The position numbers were made by a program, and so were the translations under genes. From contig CAMPET010000126.1 in NCBI GenBank assembly GCA_946803715.1, forward strand, positions 192,185-203,758: a stretch of 11,574 nt of DNA, written 5' to 3'. How positions within the stretch are numbered: the stretch's first letter is position 1; each line of letters begins with the position of its first letter. Origin of the DNA: Beroe ovata. Lineage: Eukaryota; Ctenophora; Nuda; Beroida; Beroidae. Below are positions 1 to 7,447 of this stretch, one piece after another. Below the pieces are notes generated by a model. The model did no database searches. It was not told where the DNA came from and saw nothing but the letters and a program-made list of their open reading frames with translations.

Positions 1-77
1 TCTGTGTGTGTATGTGTGTGCGTGTGTGTGTGTGTATGTGTGTGTGTGTCTGTGTGTGTGTGCGTGTCTGTGTGTGC
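1..77. repeat. (TG)n microsatellite
   Basis: Nearly uninterrupted TG dinucleotides with scattered A or C substitutions and TC interruptions run from the window edge to about position 77. The repeat probably continues beyond the left edge. Reading frames through it give alternating Val/Cys translations that are not coding. Confidence 0.95.
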
Positions 78-682
78 AATAAAGCGCCTTTCTCTCCCAG
101 GGGGTGCATAATGGTTAGATTTCTACTAGCACTCCCATTATCCAAGCATTGTTTCAGTTTTCAGAGTATTCTTGGGGGCTCACGCTCTGACCTATGGAGT
201 GCGATGTGATTCGACCCAAATCTGCTATAGGGATACTTACTATTCGCAATTTGCCTTGTTTTGCAATCCCCGAAGGACTACATAACTAATCTCACTGCTT
301 AATTGTGCTCATGTATGCGTGATAGGTATTTCACGCATACATGTCCAATACTTTGGGAGAATTTGAGCAACCCTATTCCCGACAAAATATTTAATTTTGG
401 TCGCCTTGCCATTTATGAGATCATCCATTCGAACTCCAACATCAAATATAATCGTTTCCCTTTATTCCCGCGTCTCCTTCGCCGAGTTTAACGCAAGTCT
501 GATAGAGTGTTTCTATAATCACCCGTCAATTACAGACTTTAGATTGCGCATACATACACAGACTATAGATTCACACACAGGTTTATTATGATATTATGCT
601 GTGACGCAGTGACGCATGTTTCCCCAGGTTATTAACCCAGATGTCATGTATTGACGTAAATTGCGAGTGTGCTATGTTCTGG
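78..682. other. Intergenic, no gene seen
   Basis: AT-rich sequence. The only reading frames are about 60 codons long, overlap in different frames and carry no recognisable domain. I see no convincing exon bounded by splice signals. A short perfect hairpin (310-343) is listed separately. Confidence 0.6.
310..343. repeat. Perfect 13-bp inverted repeat (hairpin)
   Basis: CATGTATGCGTGA at 310-322 is followed by an 8-nt spacer and then its exact reverse complement TCACGCATACATG at 331-343. The pairing stops on both sides (T opposite T), so it is an isolated stem-loop and not the end of a larger palindrome. It could be a dyad binding site or the collapsed core of a small MITE. No function can be assigned. 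Confidence 0.85.
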
Positions 683-742
683 CTCTATATAACTTGACTC
701 TATATAACTTGACTCTATACCACCTACCTATAACTTGACTCT
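683..742. repeat. 15-bp tandem repeat containing TATATAA
   Basis: CTCTATATAACTTGA occurs twice back to back (683-697, 698-712). A third copy is split by an 11-bp insertion, with CTCTATA at 713 and CTATAACTTGACTCT ending at about 742. Each full unit contains a TATATAA string resembling a TATA box, but no gene starts just downstream on either strand, so a short tandem duplication explains it better than a promoter. Confidence 0.8.
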
Positions 743-1264
743 GTAGGTCATAGTTATACAATTTGTAATTTATACTTGATACATTGGTCTTAATATGAAC
801 TGCTTCTTGCCAGTACGCAGGTTGACACTTAAATCACTTTGTAACAGCACATCTCTTCAGTACCTTCAGTAGTAGGGGTATAATCACAGATATTCTTCGA
901 TTCAGACTTTGTTTAGGTTGAGATCCATAAAGCAGACCTACAATCTACATAGGTCTACTTAAAAGAACTGAGCAAAAAAACAACAATAGAGAATTTTTTA
1001 TATTTCTTATCTTTTGCCTCTATATGATATAATAGCTATGTTAATGGCTCTCCATCCACGATAAATCCATTCACTCGCGTTTGAACTCGCGTTTTCTACG
1101 TATTTCACTTTTACAATTTTATAAGTCTTACGATGTTGCTCGATCTAAATTGTTTTACCCCTGCTCTGATTGTTTTTACCTGTATCGCTTTGGGTTTTGT
1201 TATTTGGTGCTTTTTATAATGGACACCATATGACAACATAATATTACGATAGTTTTGCTCCATT
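743..1264. other. Intergenic, no gene seen
   Basis: AT-rich sequence with no long reading frame and no recognisable repeat. No tRNA-like cloverleaf or box motifs were noticed. Confidence 0.5.
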
Positions 1265-1868
1265 ATGGTATTTGTGTTACACATCACCTCAGGTCATGTC
1301 TACAAGGGTTCTGGTGTTGTGTTTCACTACTCTATGCACAACAGCCCACATCCTCAACCTACAGCAACCTCAACTCAACATGACACACAAAATCCCCCTT
1401 GGGTTCGGTGTGGGGGGAGTTGTGGAAGCAAAGGCAGACATTCTCACTTCCACTCCCGTGTTACAATTGGTTTTGTCACACGAGGAGTCGCCTGATGGAG
1501 GGAGCAATGGTGAAGTTCTTAGAGTTTCGTCTAATTCGTCAGCCACTTCCATCTCATCAGGTGTGCTGGATGGAGTTAGTGAGTTGGTTGGATTGGCTGG
1601 TTTTTCTAAAGTTGCGTTGATAATTGAGTTTCAAGGAGAGGGCATTTTCGTTGAGGTTCAAGGAGGGAATGGTTTACAAGGAGATGGAAACAGAGAGAGT
1701 GTTTCGGAAGAATTTGAGAAGCCGACAAGTCTCCTCAAGCCATACAGGGAGGATGGCTGGTCTCAGAACAAAAACAAAGCGTGGAAAAGTGTCCAATCAA
1801 TCGATGTTATCTATTTAGGGGGAGAGGGTGTGGCAGTAGAGAGCGTGAAGGCATATGTGCTTGTATAA
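1265..1868. other. Unassigned open region, possible decayed retroelement ORF
   Basis: The plus strand is open for 198 codons (1272-1868). Other plus frames are open for 60-75 codons, and on the minus strand 1370-1552 is open too. The region is more GC-rich than its flanks. I recognise no family in the plus-strand product, which is Ser/Gly/Val/Glu-rich with no domain, signal peptide or membrane segment. The minus strand reads as a Ser/Thr/Pro-rich, then acidic linker (for example TNSLTPSSTPDEMEVADELD) broken by stops. That is the composition seen between the zinc-knuckle and the end of LINE ORF1/gag proteins, so a decayed antisense ORF1 is an alternative. Neither reading is established, and a real plus-strand exon cannot be excluded. 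Confidence 0.3.
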
Positions 1869-2226
1869 CAATCATCATAGGTCAGACAGGAACCTTGGAG
1901 GATGTTGATAAACTCTGAAACTTCATCACATTCGTCATTCATATGGATTTGGTTTAAATTTCCCGAGATATCAGACAAAGTATCCGAAATATTCAGCTGA
2001 CCTTGCTTGATCCATTAGTGTCGTGATGACGCAGGTGGAAGGGTTTTGGACCACAGCTTGGTTGTTTCATTTCGACAACGGGCAAACCCTTGTATTGATC
2101 TTGAAACTCTGACTTTTGATTCCTGAAAAATAATTCTTATTCACATTATTGTTGATCGAATGAAGATTCATCTAAGTCTTAATAATCAATAGATCTTTTT
2201 CCAGGAAATTGACAGTCGACAATATT
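1869..2226. other. Downstream flank of the minus-strand gene
   Basis: This lies 3' of the minus-strand stop codon at 2227-2229. No canonical AATAAA is present on the minus strand. The nearest weak variant is AATAAG (around 2135-2140 on that strand). No ORF or repeat is evident. Confidence 0.4.
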
Positions 2227-3224
2227 TCAATAATACTGTTTCATTAATGGCTCTATTTTCACTAACCCCATAGTGAGAGGTTTTCTCCACCTTTTCTCAT
2301 CTAACCGCTTAGCAAAATCCTGGATATAAAGCACCTTATCATGATCTGGGGCTAGTTTATAGTCAGGAAGTGAACCCTTCTTTACATCATGATAAAAAGC
2401 TGTAGATGTTGTGTAATGGTCACTGATGACTGGTCGCTGAGACTTGGCTAGTCCGTGGGGCAACAAATCAGTGACCGTGTGCTGAAATAGATAATAGTGG
2501 TATTTTTCATATTGATTCATGAATTCTTAATCCATGAGTTCATAAGGTGCTTCAACTTAAAGATTGTGCAAATCACAAATGAAACACAGCTATTTTATCA
2601 AGTTAAATTGTTGAATTTGTTTTACTCTTACAATAAGTTTCATGGTAGGTACCTTTTACAGTTAAAGGAATCATAAAACTCATAGTTAAGACTCGATAGA
2701 AACATTTGTTTGATTTGCAATCCACATTCCATGGAGAACAAAATCATGCAAATCATGTCTATAACTCTACCTTGAAGTGTCTTGGTGGAAATGAAGGTGA
2801 TGTTCTGTAAATGAGTCCTTGCCCAGTCGTGGGATAGTGCTGATCATTATAGGGTGGATCTCGTGGTCTCAATTTGGAATGTTGCCCAACACCTAGAAAT
2901 ATGAAGTTACTGAGAAGAGGTAGGTAACGTAGGTAGGTATAGAAGAACCCTCGACAAGAAAACTCAAGAATCAGATTTCTGGGGCTCTTTCATGAAACAC
3001 TTTGGAATATCAAATGGAAGTAAGGAGAGCTTAAACAGTTTTCTAAATCAATTCAGGAATTGCTTGTGCCTTCCCAAGTGTTTTGTGAAGGTGAGTCAGA
3101 AATATGAATCTTGAATTCAGATACCTGAAGATGTAAGGTGCAAGTCATTCCTGCATTCTTCATTCTTCCTCCTCATCATAAAGCACTCTTGGTGTGGTAG
3201 GAGGTTCCTATGCATGTTTGCCAT
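2227..3224 (-). CDS. Predicted three-exon gene, 158-aa protein of unknown family
   Basis: Three exons on the minus strand join into one open frame. Exon 1 is 3224-3125: ATG in context AACTATGG, then 33 codons plus one base. Exon 2 is 2892-2771: two bases completing a Gly codon, then 40 codons. Exon 3 is 2481-2227: 84 codons and TGA. Donors are CAG|GTATCT and AAG|GTAGAG. Acceptors are TATTTCTAG| and CTATTTCAG| with pyrimidine-rich tracts. Phases agree at both junctions. An in-frame TGA lies upstream of the ATG, consistent with a first coding exon. The product is about 158 residues with no signal peptide or membrane segment. Exon 2 is rich in Pro/Tyr/Thr (PPYNDQHYPTTGQGLIYRTS). Exon 3 carries DHYTTSTAFYHDVKKG and a basic, acidic-interrupted C-terminus ending KQYY. 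I do not recognise the family. The Tyr/Pro/Lys-rich short format resembles small axonemal microtubule inner proteins, but that is only a compositional impression. The exon 1 boundary is the least certain part. Confidence 0.62.
2482..2770 (-). other. Intron 2 of the minus-strand gene (289 bp)
   Basis: On the minus strand it begins GTAGAGTT after an AAG and ends CTATTATCTATTTCAG. Both junctions are phase 0. The open frame of exon 3 extends upstream through the acceptor to an ATG at 2520, so a single-exon 97-codon reading is the alternative. The strong acceptor and matching phase favour splicing. Confidence 0.6.
2893..3124 (-). other. Intron 1 of the minus-strand gene (232 bp)
   Basis: On the minus strand it begins GTATCTG after TTCAG and ends with a pyrimidine-rich tract and TTCATATTTCTAG. 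It splits a glycine codon (G/GT, phase 1). Its length is typical of short insect introns. Confidence 0.55.
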
Positions 3225-3810
3225 AGTTCCTATACTGATTAATGTGTTTCAAATGTAGTATGGAATGGTCTCTTGTGCTTCGATAAGAACGATATGTATT
3301 GCTACATTAATTAAAATGATTTAATTGTTGTCGAAGCATACATATTGGTGTAGCTATTTATATAGTAGGTACTAGAAAACCCGTCAACACTGTGTGATAC
3401 ACTACGGTAGTGTCACTACCCATTGGATACAACCACTGGACGTAAATAGGAACACAACGTATATTTGAAACGACAATACCACAATAGAGAGGGCTTGAGC
3501 CATGATTGCATTGGCTGATTGACTGACTTGACTCAATAAACACTCGAAACATGCATTTTATGAAGGAGCATTTGGAAACAAATGAACAATTTCATCAAAT
3601 AGGCACCAAGAGATGATTGTATTTGACCAGTTGTTTGACTTCCATTTATTTGTGTAGCATAATTGTTGACAAAAACCAAAAAAGTACACCGGTCAAAGCC
3701 TTAGCCTCAACAGTAAAGTCACCATTGCTGAATTTCTATCAACAGAGAGGACAACGTAATCGAAAGAACTCCTGATTTAACATGCTGATTGGCTGATGAA
3801 AATTTTACTC
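3225..3810. other. Upstream flank of the minus-strand gene, no other gene seen
   Basis: A TCAGT string resembling the arthropod initiator lies on the minus strand at 3238-3234, 12 nt upstream of the predicted ATG. There is no TATA box at the expected distance, so promoter status is speculative. A 64-codon minus-strand frame (3358-3552) has no domain or splice context and looks fortuitous. Confidence 0.4.
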
Positions 3811-3839
3811 CATTGAATTGAATCGAATTGAATTGAATA
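3811..3839. repeat. Short AATTG pentanucleotide repeat
   Basis: About five imperfect TTGAA/AATTG units lie in a row, one altered to ATCGA. Confidence 0.85.
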
Positions 3840-3930
3840 ATTTTGACATGAATCAACTCTAATATTCAGTCAAGAGTTAAAATTGATTCACTAGTAAGTA
3901 CTGGGCACCCAAAATAAAATATCTATTAGT

Positions 3931-4078
3931 TTGCCGGCCGATGTTATCTGTCCACTGTGTGTTGCGCGCGCCTTCATTGAATTTGAAGGCCGAGGCCGAA
4001 ACAGTTTCGGCCTTCGATGGAGGCGCGCGCGCCGCGCAATTAGAAACAGTGTACAGATAGCCTGATAACATCCGGCAA
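3931..4078. repeat. Palindromic foldback element, copy 1
   Basis: The left arm starts TTGCCGG and continues ATGTTATCTGTCCACTG then a GCGCGCGCC block. The right arm is its reverse complement and ends CATCCGGCAA. The arms meet around GAAGGCC/GGCCTTC in the middle, so nearly the whole 148 bp can fold into one hairpin. There is no coding capacity. It resembles a palindromic MITE or foldback unit; target-site duplications are not clear. Confidence 0.85.
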
Positions 4079-4101
4079 GCGATGCACAGAACATAAAAGT
4101 G

Positions 4102-4238
4102 TTGCCGGATGTTATCTGTCCACTGTTTCTTGCGCGCGCCTTCATCGAAGGTCGAAGCAGGTTTTGGGCCTTCGATGAAGGCGCGCGCACCGCGCGCAAG
4201 AAACAGTGGACAGATATGATAACATGAACATCCGGCAA
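4102..4238. repeat. Palindromic foldback element, copy 2
   Basis: This is the best-preserved copy. TTGCCGGATGTTATCTGTCC at the left mirrors the right end, GGACAGATATGATAACATGAACATCCGGCAA, apart from an 8-bp insertion. The inner arms CTTCATCGAAGG and CCTTCGATGAAG pair around a short AT/G-rich loop. The GCGCGCGCC stem is shared with copies 1 and 3. Confidence 0.9.
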
Positions 4239-4277
4239 GTGCAACAGAAGTGAAAAGGCGTTGCATTGCCCGTGCAC

Positions 4278-4381
4278 GTGCCGGATGTTATCTGAGCTGT
4301 CCACTGTTTCTTGCGCGCGCGCGAGAAACTCAAACAGTGGACAGATGTCAGATAACCTCATAACCTGATAACATTCGGCAA
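4278..4381. repeat. Palindromic foldback element, copy 3
   Basis: It has the same outer arms (GTGCCGGATGTTATCTG... and ...GATAACATTCGGCAA) with a shortened centre, the GCGCGCGCGCGAG block alone joining the arms. Small insertions break each arm: AGCTG in the left, and a duplicated TAACCTGATAAC-like stretch in the right. Confidence 0.85.
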
Positions 4382-4471
4382 AAAAGGCGCCCACACGAGA
4401 AATGAGAATTTATAATCAATAATCAGTGGCGTGCACACGTCACGTTGCGTCCGCGTCGTTACTCGTTGCGC

Positions 4472-4687
4472 TTGCCGGATGTTATACTTATCTGTCCACT
4501 GCGCCCTTATATATTATTTACTCGGTGATCTGAAAGTGAAAATTCGTGAAATGCAATTGTAAACCAGTACCACGGAGACGCACAGCGTGTGTGCGAATTT
4601 TTCAGAGTAAATTAAAATGGGTCACGTAGCCCGGTAAGTTACTGCGGGTAACAAACACTAACAGTGCGACAGATAGCATCCGGAAAG
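4472..4687. repeat. Palindromic foldback element, copy 4 (expanded centre)
   Basis: The left arm TTGCCGGATGTTATACTTATCTGTCCACTGCGC at 4472-4506 pairs with a diverged right arm, AACAGTGCGACAGATAGCATCCGGAAAGC, ending at about 4687. The GC stem found in copies 1-3 is replaced by about 140 bp of unrelated AT-rich sequence. It may be a longer parent or a copy interrupted by an insertion. Confidence 0.7.
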
Positions 4688-5291
4688 CGAAACTGAATTC
4701 TAAGAGATCAGTGATCAGGCGAGATTTTTTTGAGTTCAATGTAAAAAATCACTCATGGTCCATGGAAATAAAACTAAATCACTCACAATGCAATTGAAAA
4801 TGGAATGCTTATTGTAATGACAATCCTCAATTCATAATAATGTAACACTTTAATTAACTTATAGTTCTTCTTCTAAAAACGATTACCAATTTCACCTTAA
4901 ATATTGTTTACTAATTACTACTATAATTGATTAGAGTATCACCAAGTCTCAACACTGTTTCATATGTTAAACGTTTCAATTGTCAATGAGGACTCTATAC
5001 CTCTAGGACTTGCATTTCAAACCTGTAAAAGACTGTGATTAATTTCACACCAGTACTAAGGAGTAGTACATTGATATGATCTTCATTGAATGAGAATGTA
5101 ATCATGTTGAAATAAAGTCGGGAGATATTATCACACCTCAATTCATAGCATGAGTGATAAACTGCACTGCAGACTCACCCCACGTAGGATAGTATCAGTG
5201 AACTCAGGGGCTTGTGTCTCCAAACTTCTATAGGACTTCTCCCACACTCGTCACGCCCCTTGTGACCACCAATTGTACTGTAGAGAGTTTA
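4688..5291. other. Intergenic, no gene seen
   Basis: AT-rich, with no long open frame, no repeat that I can trace elsewhere in the window, and no exon-like block with good splice signals. Confidence 0.5.
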
Positions 5292-5336
5292 TTTATCGAT
5301 GAAATTGAAGGCGCCCGCGCGAGAAACAGAGATAAA
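5292..5336. repeat. Solo half-arm fragment related to the foldback cluster
   Basis: TCGATGAA then GAAGGCGCCCGCGCGAGAAACAGAGATAA parallels the right half of the copies at 3931-4381 (TCGATGAAGGCGCGCGC...GAAACAGTGGACAGATA). The left half and the CCGGCAA terminus are missing. This is a degraded copy about 600 bp from the cluster. Confidence 0.55.
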
Positions 5337-5915
5337 ATCTGACAAAGCTGAAACTCGATGTATGAGGCAGGGTGAAAAGATAGCTTCTACCAGGAGGAGT
5401 CTTCTTTCCATTCAGTATTCACACAAGACAAGTAGTTAGCGATTACAGCAACGTGTTGCATAGTAATAATATTTGCTGATAGTGATTCAAATAGTTCCAA
5501 TACATCACTCATCGAAGATTAACCAAGTCTTGGAATGAAGGTGTGCATCTAAGTGTGCACTCAGATTGTAACTATAGTAATGTCACGAGAACTGGGAAGG
5601 GCACGATCAATGAAAAGGCGAGCCGAAATGATTTCTGGACTCTTTCATATATAGTTGAGTAAGAGATCACAGTTTTTGATTTTTTAAGAATTGTAACATC
5701 TAGGGGAATATGATGCTGAGTCTATAATATGGCCCCACACAGGTTCAATACAGGCACCAGAAACATAGTTTTCGTGTTGCTGCCAAACAATAACTGCATC
5801 CAATTACTCCGTGAAAACCCATCTAATTGACATTGTAATATATAACAAAGTCAGCTATAATATGCTTGTTATCCAAGTATTTCACTTATAGATTCTTTTT
5901 GTTCGAATATCATGA
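5337..5915. other. Intergenic, no gene seen
   Basis: AT-rich, short frames only, and no structured RNA or repeat recognised. Confidence 0.5.
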
Positions 5916-6077
5916 CGTAAGGGGGTAACAGAAATTGAACCACAATCGGTAGAAGTTAATGTTGTTGAAGTGGAAGTAAGCGTAGAGGATGAACTGTTAC
6001 AGGAAATTACTGAGGTGCAGGTGGAATCCCCTGCACAACTTCAACAACAGGTTCCGGTGATTGAACCAGGAAGTTAA
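5916..6077 (+). pseudogene. Coding-like fragment, Glu/Val/Gln-rich
   Basis: An open stretch of 53 codons without an ATG ends at TAA (6075-6077). Its translation is strongly biased (EVNVVEVEVSVEDELLQEIT, then a Gln/Pro-rich tail), unlike the surrounding random AT-rich translations. It is preceded by TGACGTAAG, so it could be an exon with an acceptor near 5921 or a shard of a longer decayed protein. The family is not recognised. Downstream frames up to about 6200 are Arg/Glu-rich but broken by stops. Confidence 0.35.
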
Positions 6078-6287
6078 AACAGAGAGACAGAGAGAGAAGT
6101 TGGCCAGAGAGACAAGAAACAGCGGCAATGCTCAACCAGTAGAGGAAGCTGTTTGAGTTAGTACAGACGGGGACAGTAGGAACTAGACACTGAGGAAGCG
6201 GGGCAAGCTCCGCACTTGATCAATATAGGCTCCAGGTTAGACTTGTGGAATAGACAGTGGAGGGCAGTCGAAGTGACAGGAGTCCAA

Positions 6288-6397
6288 GAGGATCAACCGG
6301 GCATTCTGCCAATACCTCGGCAACATTGCCTTGCCAATCCGCAAGACGGCAAGGGAAGTAGGGCCCGAGTGAAGAGGTCAAACGAGAAATTCATCCT
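6288..6397 (+). repeat. Diverged direct repeat, unit 1 of 2
   Basis: AATACCTCGGCAACATTGCC, a CTTGCCAATCCGCAAG stretch, and GGGCCCGAGTGAAGAGGTCA lead to CGAGAAATTCATC. These match unit 2 at 6468-6575 with scattered substitutions and a net 8-bp indel. Confidence 0.8.
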
Positions 6398-6467
6398 AGC
6401 CTTCCACTCGGAAGTCGGATCATTGAACTTGAAGACTCTATCGCCATCGCGGCTGAGGATGAATTTA

Positions 6468-6575
6468 AGAGGATTCCAACAATACCTCGGGACCATCGCC
6501 TTGCACATCCACAAGGCAGCTGAAGGTGGCTGGGCAGTGGGCCCGGGTGAAGAGGTAAAACGAAAAATTCATCGG
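6468..6575 (+). repeat. Diverged direct repeat, unit 2 of 2
   Basis: AATACCTCGGGACCATCGCC, CTTGCACATCCACAAG and GGGCCCGGGTGAAGAGGTAA align with unit 1 at an offset of 170-178 bp. Confidence 0.8.
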
Positions 6576-6626
6576 CAGGTTTAGAGCCTGGTGTAAAAAT
6601 TACTGATCTAAACAACTGTCATATTA

Positions 6627-6718
6627 ATGGAGTATCACACTAGTAGTATCACTGTATTTCATCTTATCATTTCAATTCATGGAAAAGTATCTAATATCGG
6701 AATAGAAAAATAAGAGGG
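6627..6718 (+). repeat. Dispersed noncoding repeat, copy A
   Basis: It starts ATGGAGTATCACACTAGTAG, continues through TATCACTGTATTTCAT and TTCATGGAAAAGTATCT, and ends AATAGAAAAATAAGAGG. A related block recurs at 7337-7447, about 710 bp downstream in the same orientation. Divergence is considerable; internal indels are present. Confidence 0.55.
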
Positions 6719-6977
6719 TACTACAAGTGCGTTATCAATTGGAGAACGAGCTCTATGCGACGCTCTACGATGTCATATAGATGCGAATAGAACGCCTCGT
6801 AATGAAAGTGAGGACGAACATGAGTAAGGACGACACATGTTACTCATGTTGTTACTCGACTCAACTGGAGCCGACGATCACTTAGGATCGGAATTCAAAG
6901 ATGTTCTACCTTGCACTCCTAGTAAGATCTATATGGAGCTCACAAGTGGAGTTGGCATGTTCATCATCAACAGTTAA
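6714..6977 (+). pseudogene. Coding-like fragment interrupted by one stop
   Basis: One frame is open from 6714 to a TAA at 6825-6827 (37 codons) and again from 6828 to a TAA at 6975-6977 (49 codons). The second half reads like a globular protein, for example DSTGADDHLGSEFKDVLPCT and PSKIYMELTSGVGMFII. There is no ATG at the left end and no family is recognised. Most likely this is part of the same decayed coding sequence as the segments on either side, either a retroelement polyprotein or a dead host gene. Confidence 0.3.
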
Positions 6978-7039
6978 TTAACCTCTATATGAGGGTAGAG
7001 GCATCACACTACAATCACACCAGAGATGACACCAACTGA

Positions 7040-7180
7040 CATCAATCAGGACACATTCCCATGGATGGTTCATTTCTCCTCTCTGAGCAACAACTGTTGG
7101 TTATTGGAAACACGAAAACAAACCAGGGATGCCTGGTCCGCTATGTTGATAGCGATTCCAAATGGGTTGCTTGCAGGTGA
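7040..7180 (+). pseudogene. Coding-like fragment with a possible donor site
   Basis: An open frame of 46 codons follows a TGA at 7037-7039. It includes SFLLSEQQLLVIGNTKTNQG and CLVRYVDSDSKWVACR, then stops at 7178-7180. CAG|GTGAAA at 7074-like spacing, precisely 7174-7176|7177, gives a good splice donor just before the stop. The segment could therefore be an exon (an acceptor candidate ATCAATCAG lies just upstream, near 7049) or a decayed shard. No family is recognised. Confidence 0.3.
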
Positions 7181-7298
7181 AAATGAGGAAAATTGAACGG
7201 GAGACGGAGCAAGACGCACAAAGGAATGAGGCAACATCTCAATAACCTGATTGTGCAGACGGAGACAATGATCGGATTACTGCCAATGTAATGTTGAA

Positions 7299-7337
7299 TG
7301 TATTGCATTATGTATTGTCAATGTATTGTCAATGTCA
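7299..7337. repeat. 11-bp tandem repeat
   Basis: TGTATTGTCAA occurs at 7311-7321 and 7322-7332, preceded by a degenerate TGTATTGCATT and followed by a partial TGTCA. Confidence 0.85.
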
Positions 7338-7447
7338 TGGAGTATCTCAGTAGTAGTAGTATCACCAACCATAGTATTGTACTTATATGTCACTATTTTG
7401 GGTCATGGAAGAAGATCTTGTACCAGAATTGAATGGAAAAATAGGAT
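7337..7447 (+). repeat. Dispersed noncoding repeat, copy B
   Basis: ATGGAGTATCTCAGTAGTAG, then TATCACC..., GGGTCATGGAAGAAGATCTTG and GAATGGAAAAATAGGATT parallel copy A at 6627-6718 in the same order. Confidence 0.55.

Larger units (their letters stand above)
6216..6584 (+). pseudogene. 122-codon open frame across an internal duplication, probably decayed
   Basis: This is the longest ATG-to-stop frame in the 6 kb region. It covers two diverged copies of the same block (about 6288-6397 and 6468-6575), but the 8-bp length difference between them puts the copies in different frames. Copy 2 reads QYLGTIALHIHKAAEGG and then VGPGEEVKRKIHRQV. The matching reading of copy 1 (QYLGNIALPIRKTARE, VGPE) lies in another frame and breaks at a stop. 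This suggests an original repeat-bearing protein now frameshifted, so the ORF as it stands is probably not the ancestral frame. No known domain is recognised. Confidence 0.35.

Noticed and set aside
6-209. 67-codon plus ORF beginning in the microsatellite
   Set aside because: The first third is a translation of (TG)n and the remainder has no recognisable feature.
2482-2520. Single-exon start at the ATG at 2520 for the minus-strand gene
   Set aside because: The strong CTATTTCAG acceptor at 2482 joins exon 2 in phase, whereas the ATG model has no upstream support. It remains a fallback.
3055-3088. Possible plus-strand micro-exon of about 34 bp between ATTCAG and GTGAGTCAG
   Set aside because: The donor is a fine match, but there is no partner exon on the plus strand, and it lies inside intron 1 of the better supported minus-strand gene.
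3400-3416. Small palindrome ACACTACGGTAGTGT
   Set aside because: Arms of 7 bp are expected by chance in a window of this size and nothing nearby gives it meaning.
3877-4394. Three overlapping minus-strand ORFs of 63-167 codons
   Set aside because: They run through the GC-rich palindromic elements. The peptides repeat because the DNA repeats, and openness comes from the GC stems lacking stop codons.
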